From: Anaerolinea sp.
GTDB taxonomy: Bacteria > Chloroflexota > Anaerolineae > JAAEKA01
DNA length: 10,668 nucleotides
NCBI GenBank assembly: GCA_014879765.1
Contig: JACSRL010000190.1
Location: forward strand, 1 to 10,668
Direction: 5' to 3'
Within the stretch, counting starts at the first letter, position 1, and each line of letters opens with the position of its first letter. This document shows positions 1-6,546 of the stretch, piece after piece. Under the pieces are notes generated by a model. It searched no databases. It saw nothing but the letters and a program-made list of their open reading frames with translations, and was not told where the DNA came from. Position numbers and translations under genes: made by a program.

Positions 1-56
1 TCACCCTGTCACCCTGTCACCCTGTCACCTTGTCACCTTGTCACCCCCTCACCCCC
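1..56. repeat. Octamer tandem array (TCACCCTG type)
   Basis: Seven head-to-tail 8-bp units start at position 1: three TCACCCTG, two TCACCTTG, then two TCACCCCC. The array probably extends past the left edge. It overlaps the last codons of the kinase gene and supplies its stop codon (positions 33-35). Inverted copies of the same unit occur at 2157-2196, on the other side of the GYD-kinase gene pair. Confidence 0.9.
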
Positions 57-1853
57 CTCCTCCCGCCGCTTCCAGGGCGTGAAATCCTCCATGTTCGAGC
101 CGCCGATGAATTCTCGCAGGATCGAGTTGTCGGGCACCAGGTCGCCGGAAATGGGAGTGAACCAGCGCAGCAGGCTGAGCAGTCGGTCAGCTTCGACCCG
201 TTGCGGCGCGTCCGGCTCCACCCGCAGCAGCAGCGGCTCAGCCAGCGGCCGCAGCACGGCCAGCTCATAGGCCAGGGCGGAGTTGAACATCACGTCGGCG
301 TGTTCCTGGAAGGGGAAGATCCACTGCCATTCGCCGCGCTGCACGCTGGGCCAGCGGTCGATGGTGTCGGCGGCCGAGTAGCCGCGGCGGGCCGCGTCGC
401 GCACGATGCGCCGGATCATGCGCGTGTCGGTGGTCGAGACGCGGTTGTGGCGGTCCAGGTTGAGCTGGGTCAGCGCCGAGATGTAGATGCGGAAGATGCG
501 CTCGCCGGGCAGTTGCGGCGCCAGCGCCGGGTTCAGACCGTGGATGCCCTCGATCAGGATCACGTGCTGCGGGGTGATGCGCAGCGTCTCCCCCGACTCG
601 CGCTGGCCGGTGTAGAAGTTGAAATGGGGCAGCGTCACCGTTTCGCCGGCCATGAGCTGGTTGAGCTGCTGGTTGAAAAGCGCCAGGTCGATGGCGCCCA
701 GCGCCTCGAAATCGGGGTTGCCATCGGCGTCGCGCGGGGTGTGCTGACGGTCCACGAACCAGTTGTCCAGTCCCAGCGCCACCGGCTGCAGGCCATTGGC
801 CAGCAACTGCACCGCCAGCCGGCGGGCAAAGGTCGTCTTGCCGGAGGAGGAGGGCCCGGCGATCAGCGCCATGCCGATCTGCCCGCTGTGCAGGGCGATG
901 GCGCTGGCGATGGCCGCGATGCGCTGTTCGTGCAGCGCCTCGGCGACCAGCACCACCTCGCGGATGCGGCCATCCTCGATGGTGCGGTTGAGCGCCGGCA
1001 GATTCTCCACGCCGATGCGCTCCAGCCACTCGCGATATTCCTGGAAAACCTGGCCCAGGCGGGGCACATCGCGGAAGGGGCTGAGCAACGTCGGCTCCTG
1101 GCGGCGGGGATAGTGCAACACGAAGCCGGGGCCGGCGGCGGGAAAATGCACCAGGTCGAACCAGCGCAGGTAGCCAGTGCTGGGGGTCATGTAGCCATGG
1201 AAATGGTTGCGATAGGCGCGCACCTGGTAGATGGCCACCTCCTGCTTGCCGCTGGCCGCGGCCCCGATCATCAGGCTGGCTTTTTCCTGGTCGCCGCGCG
1301 CCTGAAACTCAGCGATGGCCTGTTCGATGGGGACCTCGAAGCGTTGGATGGGCAGGTCAGCATCGGCCAGCTCATGCATGCGCGCCTCCAGCGCGGCCAA
1401 CTCTTCCGCTGTCAACGGCGTTGCCCGCCCGACGCGACAGAAAAGGCCGCCGAAGGTCAGGGAATAGTCGACGTAAAGCCGCACGCCGGGGAAGAGCTCG
1501 CTGACAGCCGTGGCCATCAGGAAGGTCAGCGAACGCCGGTAGATGCGCATGCCGTCCTGGGAGCTCATGTCGATCCAGGCCACGTCCAGGTCCCGGGTGA
1601 CGCGCAGCCCCAGCTCTTGCAGCTCCCCCTCCACCAGGGCGGCGACGATGGGCACGGCCGGGTGAGGGTTGGCGACGCGGGCGAACTCCTCCAGGGTCGC
1701 GCCGGGCGGCCCTTGCAGGATCGCGCCGTCGGGGAAGCGCACCTGCACCTCGCCGCGCGGCGCGGCCGGGGTGATCTGCGCCATGCGCGCGGCGCTGGGC
1801 CAGCCGAAGCCGGCCGGCGCCGCGGGAGAGCCGTTGTTGACACGTATCGTCAT
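33..1853 (-). CDS. TGS-domain nucleoside (uridine) kinase-like protein
   Basis: This 606-residue protein likely phosphorylates a nucleoside with ATP or GTP in the cytoplasm. Residues about 35-95 look like a TGS domain, and about 120-220 resemble the second additional domain of threonyl-tRNA synthetase. The C-terminal half is a P-loop kinase of the phosphoribulokinase/uridine kinase family. Its Walker A is GPSSSGKTT (333-341), a substrate-loop region around DNWF (363-366) is followed by DFEALGAID (381-389), a Walker-B-like strand reads VILIEGIHG (431-439), and a lid-type segment reads RRIVRDAARRG (481-491). This layout is known for nucleoside kinase-like proteins of roughly 550 residues, so the gene looks intact. 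The ATG at 1853 lies 9 nt after the GYD stop codon without a clear Shine-Dalgarno sequence, which suggests translational coupling. The last residues are encoded by the octamer repeat. Family is secure; the exact substrate is not shown by sequence. Confidence 0.88.
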   Translation of the reverse strand: MTIRVNNGSPAAPAGFGWPSAARMAQITPAAPRGEVQVRFPDGAILQGPPGATLEEFARVANPHPAVPIVAALVEGELQELGLRVTRDLDVAWIDMSSQDGMRIYRRSLTFLMATAVSELFPGVRLYVDYSLTFGGLFCRVGRATPLTAEELAALEARMHELADADLPIQRFEVPIEQAIAEFQARGDQEKASLMIGAAASGKQEVAIYQVRAYRNHFHGYMTPSTGYLRWFDLVHFPAAGPGFVLHYPRRQEPTLLSPFRDVPRLGQVFQEYREWLERIGVENLPALNRTIEDGRIREVVLVAEALHEQRIAAIASAIALHSGQIGMALIAGPSSSGKTTFARRLAVQLLANGLQPVALGLDNWFVDRQHTPRDADGNPDFEALGAIDLALFNQQLNQLMAGETVTLPHFNFYTGQRESGETLRITPQHVILIEGIHGLNPALAPQLPGERIFRIYISALTQLNLDRHNRVSTTDTRMIRRIVRDAARRGYSAADTIDRWPSVQRGEWQWIFPFQEHADVMFNSALAYELAVLRPLAEPLLLRVEPDAPQRVEADRLLSLLRWFTPISGDLVPDNSILREFIGGSNMEDFTPWKRREEGGEGVTR

Positions 1854-1862
1854 GGTGGGGCG

Positions 1863-2147
1863 CTATTGCAGGCTGGCGATAAAGTCGTCGATGGCCACGG
1901 CCGGCAGGGTCAACATGCGCACACTGCCGCGCGAGGAGAGTTCGATGGAGATACGGGCGATGGCGGCGTTGTCCGGCGCCTCAACGATGTTGACGAAGTC
2001 ATAGGGGCCCAGCGTGGCATACTGCGCCATGACCTCGGCGCCCAAGGCCCTGATCTCTTCGTTGACCTCTTTGAGCCGCTCCGGCCTGTATTTCAACGTC
2101 GCCGCGCCTTCGTCGGTCAGGGTGCTGAGGAGGATGTAGGTTGGCAT
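1863..2147 (-). CDS. GYD-domain small protein
   Basis: This 94-residue soluble protein starts MPTYILLSTLTDEG and carries the GPYD motif that characterises the GYD domain family, followed by a ferredoxin-like pattern ending in AVAIDDFIASL. No signal peptide or membrane segment is seen. GYD proteins are small alpha/beta-barrel-like or dimeric proteins of unknown function, and no catalytic residues can be assigned. The ATG at 2147 is chosen because GGAG lies about 7 nt upstream and homologues normally begin MPTY/MPKY. Longer in-frame starts would read through the octamer repeat. The stop is 9 nt before the kinase start, so the two are probably co-translated. It may help or regulate the kinase, but that rests only on proximity. 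Confidence 0.85.
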   Translation of the reverse strand: MPTYILLSTLTDEGAATLKYRPERLKEVNEEIRALGAEVMAQYATLGPYDFVNIVEAPDNAAIARISIELSSRGSVRMLTLPAVAIDDFIASLQ

Positions 2148-2156
2148 GGGATGCTC

Positions 2157-2196
2157 CGGGGTGAGGGGGTGACAGGGTGACAGGGTGAGGGGGTGA
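2157..2196. repeat. Octamer tandem array, inverted relative to the left-edge array
   Basis: Five 8-bp units (GGGGGTGA or CAGGGTGA) have TGA recurring every 8 bp at 2162, 2170, 2178, 2186 and 2194. CAGGGTGA is the exact reverse complement of the TCACCCTG unit at 1-24. The array lies just upstream of the GYD gene, before its ribosome binding site on the minus strand. Confidence 0.85.
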
Positions 2197-2198
2197 CA

Positions 2199-2254
2199 CC
2201 ACCTTGCTCTGGCCGGTCTCCGACCGAGCCAGCAGGGCGCCACCCACCTTGCTC
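2199..2254. repeat. Short direct repeat (11 bp) around a hairpin
   Basis: CCACCTTGCTC occurs at 2199-2209 and again at 2244-2254, on either side of the stem-loop at 2209-2232. It sits in the 117-nt gap between the hybrid lipoprotein gene and the GYD gene. It may be a trace of a small insertion or slippage event; no transposase or full element is seen. Confidence 0.6.
2209..2232 (-). terminator. Stem-loop after the hybrid lipoprotein gene
   Basis: A 10-bp stem with one bulged base (A2227) and a 3-nt loop: CTGGC+CGGTC pairs with GACCG+GCCAG. It starts 32 nt after the lipoprotein stop codon on the minus strand. No T-run follows, so it is a terminator-like or mRNA-stabilising hairpin rather than a textbook rho-independent terminator. 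It could mark the end of the importer transcript before the GYD-kinase pair. Confidence 0.4.
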
Positions 2255-2264
2255 GCGCCTTGGG

Positions 2265-3875
2265 CTAGGGGCGGATGTCGCCAGTGTCGGGATCGACGCC
2301 GGTGTCCAGCTCACCGCTGGCCAGCGCGCGCAGCGTCTCCTGGAGTTTGGCCTGGACGGCCGCGGGCACCAGGGCCGCGTCGCGCCAGGGCGTCAGACCG
2401 ACGCCGCCGTTGGCGAGGTCAAGCTGCCGCACGCCGCCCGGCGCGCGCCCCATGACCGCGTCGACGATGGCGGCGTAGACGGCCACATCCGCAGCCTTGA
2501 CCGCGCTGGTCAACAGCCGGTCGGCGTCGCTCAGCGCGCCGCCGTCAAAGGCGGTCAGCCAGGCGTCCCGGTCGGCGCCGATGACCCACGCGCCGTCGTG
2601 GGCCGCGCCCTGAAGCGCGCCGGCGCCGGTCGCGCCGCCCAGGCCGAAGATCAGGTCAGCGCCCTGGGCGATCAGGCCCAAGGCTGCGGCCCGGCCGCGG
2701 GAGGGATCGTCGGCGCTGTCGATGGCCACGCTGAGCACCTCGCAGGTAGGGCAGACCAAGGCGACGCCCTGAGCAAAACCGTCGCTGTAGCGGCGCACCG
2801 CCGGCGTCTCCGGGCCGCTCACCACGCCCACCGTCTGGCTGCGGCTGAGCTGGCCAGCCAGCACGCCGGCCAAAAAACCGGCCTGATCCTCGCGAAAGAG
2901 GATGCGCTGCACGTTGGCGGGGGCCTCGTCCAGGGCGGCATCCAACGCGACGAAGCGAATGGCCGGATATTGCCCGGCCAACTGCTGTGTCGCCTGGGCC
3001 ATGGCCGGCCCCACGGTGACGATCAGATCATAGCCGGCGTCGGCAAAGGCCGCGATGTTGCGTTCGAAGTCCTCCGGCTGCACCGTCTCGATGAAGTTCA
3101 GGTCCAGGTCGAAATCAGCCGCGGCCTGCTGCAGGCCCTGGTAGGCGCCCTGGTTCAGGCTGCCGTCGTCGATCCGTCCGCCGTCGGTCACCAGCCCCAC
3201 GCGCAGCGGCTGGCTGACCCCGGGCCACGCGGCCAGGTCGGCGACGCCGGCGGCCGCGATGGCGTGCCGCAACGGATCGAAGAGGCCATCGGCGGCCGCG
3301 CTCACCTCGCCCCAGCCGCCGATGGCCTCCAGCGCCGCGCGGCCCTCGGCGCTGGCCGCGACTGCGGCCAGCGCGGCCTGGTAGTCGCGCACTACGTCGG
3401 GAGCAACCGCGGCGCTGGCCGCCACGACGCCGCCGGGCGTGGCAGCCTCCTGCGGCCCCGCGAGCTCGCTGCTCCGTTCCACGGCAAAAAGCAGTTGCAG
3501 ATCGGGGCAGCGCGCCTGGGCCGCCAGATAGCCGCGCGCGGTCAGCCAGACGAAGCTGGCCTGGCCGCTGCACAGCGCCTCGATGGCTGCGCCGTGGCTG
3601 GCCGCGATGGTGGAACGCAGCGCCGTCCCCTGGCCAGCCAGCAGCCGATCCAGTTGGCTGACGCCCAGCAGGCTCTGCTCGGCCGCGGGCGCGGGCGCAA
3701 ACAGTTGGCGCAACGGCTCAGGGCCCGCGGTTGGGCTGGCCGCGGCGGGGGCTTCCGTGGGAAGCGCGGCCGCGGTGGGCAGGGGGAGCGCGGTGGGTGT
3801 GGCCGGCTGGCCCTGGGTGCAGGCGGCGACGGCCAACGCCAACAGCAGAAGGAGGCAGAGTGAAGGGCGGATCAT
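2265..3875 (-). CDS. Hybrid lipoprotein: partial PhnD-like segment fused to BMP-family binding domain
   Basis: This 536-residue secreted lipoprotein starts with a hydrophobic signal peptide and lipobox VAAC (Cys19), then a Thr/Pro/Ala-rich linker (about 20-55). Residues about 56-215 resemble PhnD-type binding proteins: AAIEALCSGQASFVWL matches the first-lobe signature, and SAEGRAALEAIGGWG plus FDPLRHAIAAAG match the family's C-terminal end. The central part that normally forms the second lobe is missing or very short. Residues about 224-536 form a complete BMP domain, with LRVGLVTDGGRIDDGSLNQ, YDLIVTVGPAMAQAT, FREDQAGFLAGVLAG and a C-terminal NGGVGLTPWRD that parallels NGGVGLAPYHD in the BMP protein at 9927. 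The ATG at 3875 is chosen because it begins the signal peptide and has GGTGA 8 nt upstream; longer starts would overlap the UroD-like gene. The BMP part probably binds a nucleoside or similar ligand; the PhnD part's role is unknown. Confidence 0.85.
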   Translation of the reverse strand: MIRPSLCLLLLLALAVAACTQGQPATPTALPLPTAAALPTEAPAAASPTAGPEPLRQLFAPAPAAEQSLLGVSQLDRLLAGQGTALRSTIAASHGAAIEALCSGQASFVWLTARGYLAAQARCPDLQLLFAVERSSELAGPQEAATPGGVVAASAAVAPDVVRDYQAALAAVAASAEGRAALEAIGGWGEVSAAADGLFDPLRHAIAAAGVADLAAWPGVSQPLRVGLVTDGGRIDDGSLNQGAYQGLQQAAADFDLDLNFIETVQPEDFERNIAAFADAGYDLIVTVGPAMAQATQQLAGQYPAIRFVALDAALDEAPANVQRILFREDQAGFLAGVLAGQLSRSQTVGVVSGPETPAVRRYSDGFAQGVALVCPTCEVLSVAIDSADDPSRGRAAALGLIAQGADLIFGLGGATGAGALQGAAHDGAWVIGADRDAWLTAFDGGALSDADRLLTSAVKAADVAVYAAIVDAVMGRAPGGVRQLDLANGGVGLTPWRDAALVPAAVQAKLQETLRALASGELDTGVDPDTGDIRP

Positions 3876-3888
3876 GCGAGCGGTCACC

Positions 3889-3911
3889 GCCGGCCGCGCC
3901 GCGCGGCCGGC
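3889..3911 (-). repeat. Intercistronic GC hairpin
   Basis: A perfect 10-bp inverted repeat (GCCGGCCGCG / CGCGGCCGGC) with a 3-nt loop fills most of the 40-nt gap between the UroD-like stop and the lipoprotein start. On the minus strand it begins 4 nt after the stop codon and ends directly before the GGTGA ribosome binding site. There is no T-run. A role in mRNA processing, stability or reduced translation of the next gene is plausible. Confidence 0.6.
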
Positions 3912-3915
3912 CCGG

Positions 3916-5073
3916 TCAGACAATGGGGTAGCGGCCGAACTCCTCCACCGCGTCCACCATGGCCAGGATGTTCTCGGCCGACACGTCATTCATCAGCGTG
4001 TGTACCGAGGCCAGCATGTAGCCGCCGCCGGGGCCCAGAATGCTGATGACGCGGCGCACCTCCTGGCGCACCTCCTCCGGCGTGCCGAAGGGGAGGACGC
4101 GATGGGTGTCGATGGCGCCGCAGAAGGCGATGTTTTGACCGTAGCGCTGCTTCAGCCCGGCCAGATCGGACATACGGCCGGCCGAGGTCTGGATCGGGTT
4201 GAGGATATCGACGCCGATCTCGATGAAGTCGGGCACCAGGTCGAAGACGTCGCCGTCGGTGTGGAAGAAGACCTTGGCCTCGGTGCGTTCCTTGATGAAG
4301 GCGATCAGCTCGGCGTGCAGCGGCTTGAGCATGCGGCGGTACATGCGGGGGGAGATCAGCAGGCCGCTCTGCATGCCCAGGTCGTCGCCGATCTTGACGA
4401 TATCCAGCAGATCGCCGCACTGGGCCAGGAAATTGCCCATCAGCGCCTTGCAGCTATCGGTGATGCGGCGCATCAGCGCCATGGCCAGGTCGGGATCCTC
4501 GGCCATCTTGAGCAGGAAGATATCCATGCCCTGCATGGCATGGGCGCGCTCGAAGGGGAAGAGCAGCCAGGGGGTGCCCATGATGGCGTATTCGCCCTGC
4601 TCGTGCAGGCGCAGCGCCTGCGGCCGCACGTGGGCCACGCGCGTGGGGTCGTCCATGTCGGGCCAGCCGGCGTAGTTGAGGATCTGATCGATGGTCTCGG
4701 CCTCGCGCAGGGGGTTGACGCCGGGCAGCCACTCGCCGGGCGCCAGCTCGATCTGGCCGCTGCCCCAGGAGTCGACGAAGGGGGTGTGGGGCGGCCGGGC
4801 GCGGGCCCGCTCCAGCACGTAGGCCGGCTCCAGGTCCAGCACCCCGCGCACGTCGCTGTGCAGCCGCTGCAAGGTGGCCTCGTCGGGCAGCGCGGTGCTC
4901 AGCTCCGGCCACTGATAGAGGAATTCGTCGGGCGCGTCGATGCCGGCCAGTTGCTTGATGGCCCGGTAGGGCTTCATCTTCATGCTGGTGGCGTTGCTCA
5001 CGCCGATGCAGATGGGCACGCGGTCTGGTTCTTCGTGGTTGATGGCTGCTAATACACGCTGGCGTGGTAACAT
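3916..5073 (-). CDS. Uroporphyrinogen decarboxylase (UroD)-family protein, methyltransferase-like branch
   Basis: This 385-residue cytoplasmic TIM-barrel protein belongs to the UroD/MtaA superfamily. The N-terminus MLPRQRVLAAINHEEPDRVP is typical of the UroD-like branch found near corrinoid methyltransferases, not of heme-pathway HemE. Other family marks are GDDLGMQSGLLISPRMYRR (229-247), FFHTDGDV (269-276), a stretch around ILNPIQTSAG (290-299) and FCGAIDT (317-323). The MtaA-type zinc motif HxCG reads HTDG here, with Asp273 where the Cys would be, so classical zinc-thiol methyl transfer is doubtful. Cys318 is kept. ATG 5073 is preferred over TTG 5076, because AAGGAAGG (5079-5086) sits 5 nt from the ATG and only 2 nt from the TTG. 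It lies between importer genes, so it may act on an imported compound or its breakdown product; this is inference. Confidence 0.85.
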   Translation of the reverse strand: MLPRQRVLAAINHEEPDRVPICIGVSNATSMKMKPYRAIKQLAGIDAPDEFLYQWPELSTALPDEATLQRLHSDVRGVLDLEPAYVLERARARPPHTPFVDSWGSGQIELAPGEWLPGVNPLREAETIDQILNYAGWPDMDDPTRVAHVRPQALRLHEQGEYAIMGTPWLLFPFERAHAMQGMDIFLLKMAEDPDLAMALMRRITDSCKALMGNFLAQCGDLLDIVKIGDDLGMQSGLLISPRMYRRMLKPLHAELIAFIKERTEAKVFFHTDGDVFDLVPDFIEIGVDILNPIQTSAGRMSDLAGLKQRYGQNIAFCGAIDTHRVLPFGTPEEVRQEVRRVISILGPGGGYMLASVHTLMNDVSAENILAMVDAVEEFGRYPIV

Positions 5074-5078
5074 CAAGA

Positions 5079-5086
5079 CCTTCCTT
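5079..5086 (-). promoter_or_regulatory. Ribosome binding site of the UroD-like gene
   Basis: AAGGAAGG on the minus strand ends 5 nt before the ATG at 5073 and decides that start over the in-frame TTG at 5076. Confidence 0.7.
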
Positions 5087-5108
5087 AGAATGAGAGAGTC
5101 CCTCGCAC

Positions 5109-5205
5109 GTTTGGATCACGAAGACGCGAACGTGGTACGCTGTCACAGTTTCGTGTTTTTCGCGCTTCGTGGCTTCGTGCTCCTTCGTGGCTTCGTGATC
5201 CAAAC
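5109..5205. repeat. 15-bp inverted repeat in the permease/UroD gap
   Basis: GTTTGGATCACGAAG at 5109-5123 is the exact reverse complement of CTTCGTGATCCAAAC at 5191-5205, with 67 nt between the arms. The right arm is part of the CTTCGTGG repeat cluster. The transcript of this gap could fold on itself, or this may be an inverted pair of one dispersed repeat. Confidence 0.8.
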
Positions 5206-5227
5206 TCCTTCGTGGCTTCGTGATCCA
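5165..5227. repeat. CTTCGTGGCTTCGTG repeat cluster
   Basis: The 15-mer CTTCGTGGCTTCGTG occurs three times, at 5165-5179, 5183-5197 and 5208-5222. The last two copies sit in a longer identical 22-bp direct repeat (5181-5202 and 5206-5227). It fills much of the 160-nt gap between the second permease and the UroD-like gene, and ends 7 nt before the permease stop codon. Repeats of this CACGAAG type are familiar intergenic filler in several bacterial phyla. No gene or clear promoter is seen in the gap. Confidence 0.85.
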
Positions 5228-5233
5228 GCGTCC

Positions 5234-6529
5234 TTAATCCTTGATGTACGGCTTGCCATCGGCCGCGGGGGCCACGGTCTTGCCCACCACGCCGGCCAGC
5301 ACGATCATGGTCACCAGATAGGGCAGGATCAGCAGCCACTCGCTGGGGATCGGCACCTGGGTCTTGCCCAGCACCTGCAAGCGCGCCTGCAGGGCGTCGG
5401 AGAAGCCGAAGATCAGCGATGCGCCATAGGCGCCCAGGGGGGTCCAGCGGCCGAAGATCATGGCCGCCAGACCGATGAAGCCCTTGCCGGCGGTGATGGC
5501 CTCGTCGAAGCGTCCAACGGAGCCGATGGTGAAGTAAGCGCCGCCGACGCCGGCGATCATGCCGCCGATGATCACGTTGATATAGCGGATCTTGAAGACA
5601 TTGACGCCCAGCGTGTCGGCCGCGCGCGGATGCTCACCCACGGCGCGGGTGCGCAGGCCCCAGCGGGTGTAGAAGAGCATGAAGTGAATGGCGATGACGG
5701 TGGCGAAGAGGATGTAGATGATGATCGACTGGTTGAAGAAGACCGGTCCGATGATGGGGATCTGCGACAGCCAGGGGATGGCGATCTTGGCAAAGACGCC
5801 GCCGGAGTTCAGCGCCGGGGTGGGCTGCAAGAAACGCTGGCTGATAAAGCTGGTGATGCCCAGGGCGAAGATGTTGATGGCCGTGCCGGCGATGATCTGA
5901 TCGACCCGAAAGTGGATGGCCAGCACCGCCAGGAACACCCCCAGCAGGCCGGCCGAGATGACTGCGCCCAGCAGCCCCAGCCAGAGGCTGCCGCTGATGC
6001 TGGCAAAGACCACGGCCACCATGGCGCCGGTGAGCATCATGCCCTCGATGGCGATGTTGACCACGCCGGAGCGTTCGCACATGACGCCGCTCATGGCGCC
6101 GAAGGCGATGGGCGTCGCTGCGGCCACGGTGAAGGTGAGAATGCCCAGCAGATTGATGGATTTGCCGCGCACCGCCCAGATCAGGAAGGCAAAGACGAAG
6201 AGCAGCGCGACAATGCCCAGCACGATCACGGCCCGCTTGAAGCCCTTGACCAGTTGATAGAGCCCAATCACGCTGACGATTCCGGCCAGGACGATCAGCG
6301 CGGCCTGGGTGGGCAGGACCAGATCGCCCAACGGGACGACCTTCTCCTTGGTGGTGGGGTTCAGTTTGAAGGTGCTCTCCATGCCCGGCGCGCTGTTGCG
6401 CACGAAGAGCAGGGCGATGGCCAGCGCCACCAGGAGGAAGAAGATGCCGTAGGCGATGGTCTTGCGGCGTTCGCGACGGGCAGCATACGCGCCCAGTGAT
6501 GTGTTGACAGGAGCTGTGGTTGCGGTCAT
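5234..6529 (-). CDS. BMP/Nup-type ABC transporter permease (NupQ/YufQ-like) with N-terminal extension
   Basis: This 431-residue inner-membrane permease belongs to the branched-chain amino acid/nucleoside permease family (BPD_transp_2). The diagnostic stretch CERSGVVNIAIEGMML (151-166) is followed by several membrane helices, with GEHPRAADTLGVNV and GGMIAGVGGAYFTIG in the C-terminal half. It should pair with the permease encoded just upstream to form the channel of the importer. Relatives are usually about 300-320 residues, so roughly 110 extra residues precede the core. That extension holds three likely membrane segments (about 25-43, 74-92, 99-120) and a polar loop rich in Lys, Thr and Pro (50-70). 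ATG 6529 is supported by AGAGGT 8 nt upstream, located between the CAAT heptamer array and the start. Ligand is probably a nucleoside, by family. Confidence 0.9.
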   Translation of the reverse strand: MTATTAPVNTSLGAYAARRERRKTIAYGIFFLLVALAIALLFVRNSAPGMESTFKLNPTTKEKVVPLGDLVLPTQAALIVLAGIVSVIGLYQLVKGFKRAVIVLGIVALLFVFAFLIWAVRGKSINLLGILTFTVAAATPIAFGAMSGVMCERSGVVNIAIEGMMLTGAMVAVVFASISGSLWLGLLGAVISAGLLGVFLAVLAIHFRVDQIIAGTAINIFALGITSFISQRFLQPTPALNSGGVFAKIAIPWLSQIPIIGPVFFNQSIIIYILFATVIAIHFMLFYTRWGLRTRAVGEHPRAADTLGVNVFKIRYINVIIGGMIAGVGGAYFTIGSVGRFDEAITAGKGFIGLAAMIFGRWTPLGAYGASLIFGFSDALQARLQVLGKTQVPIPSEWLLILPYLVTMIVLAGVVGKTVAPAADGKPYIKD

Positions 6530-6546
6530 AGTGCATTACCTCTTTG

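Noticed and set aside
2148..2243. Longer N-terminus for the GYD protein
   Set aside because: The extension is encoded by the octamer repeat and hairpin region, and homologues begin at the MPTY position.
3876..3989. 38-residue upstream extension of the hybrid lipoprotein
   Set aside because: It would overlap the UroD-like gene by 74 bp and place charged, Trp-rich residues before the signal peptide; the start at 3875 has its own ribosome site.
3916..5073. Heme-pathway uroporphyrinogen decarboxylase (HemE)
   Set aside because: The N-terminus and overall pattern match the UroD-like branch, and no other heme genes are nearby.
4454..5203. Minus-strand frames starting MDHEATKEHEATKR or similar
   Set aside because: The N-terminal repeats are translations of the CTTCGTGG repeat DNA, and the rest is an out-of-frame reading of the UroD-like gene.
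1..5227. CRISPR array
   Set aside because: Repeat units are 7-22 bp, with no regular repeats of about 30 bp and unique spacers, and no cas genes are present.
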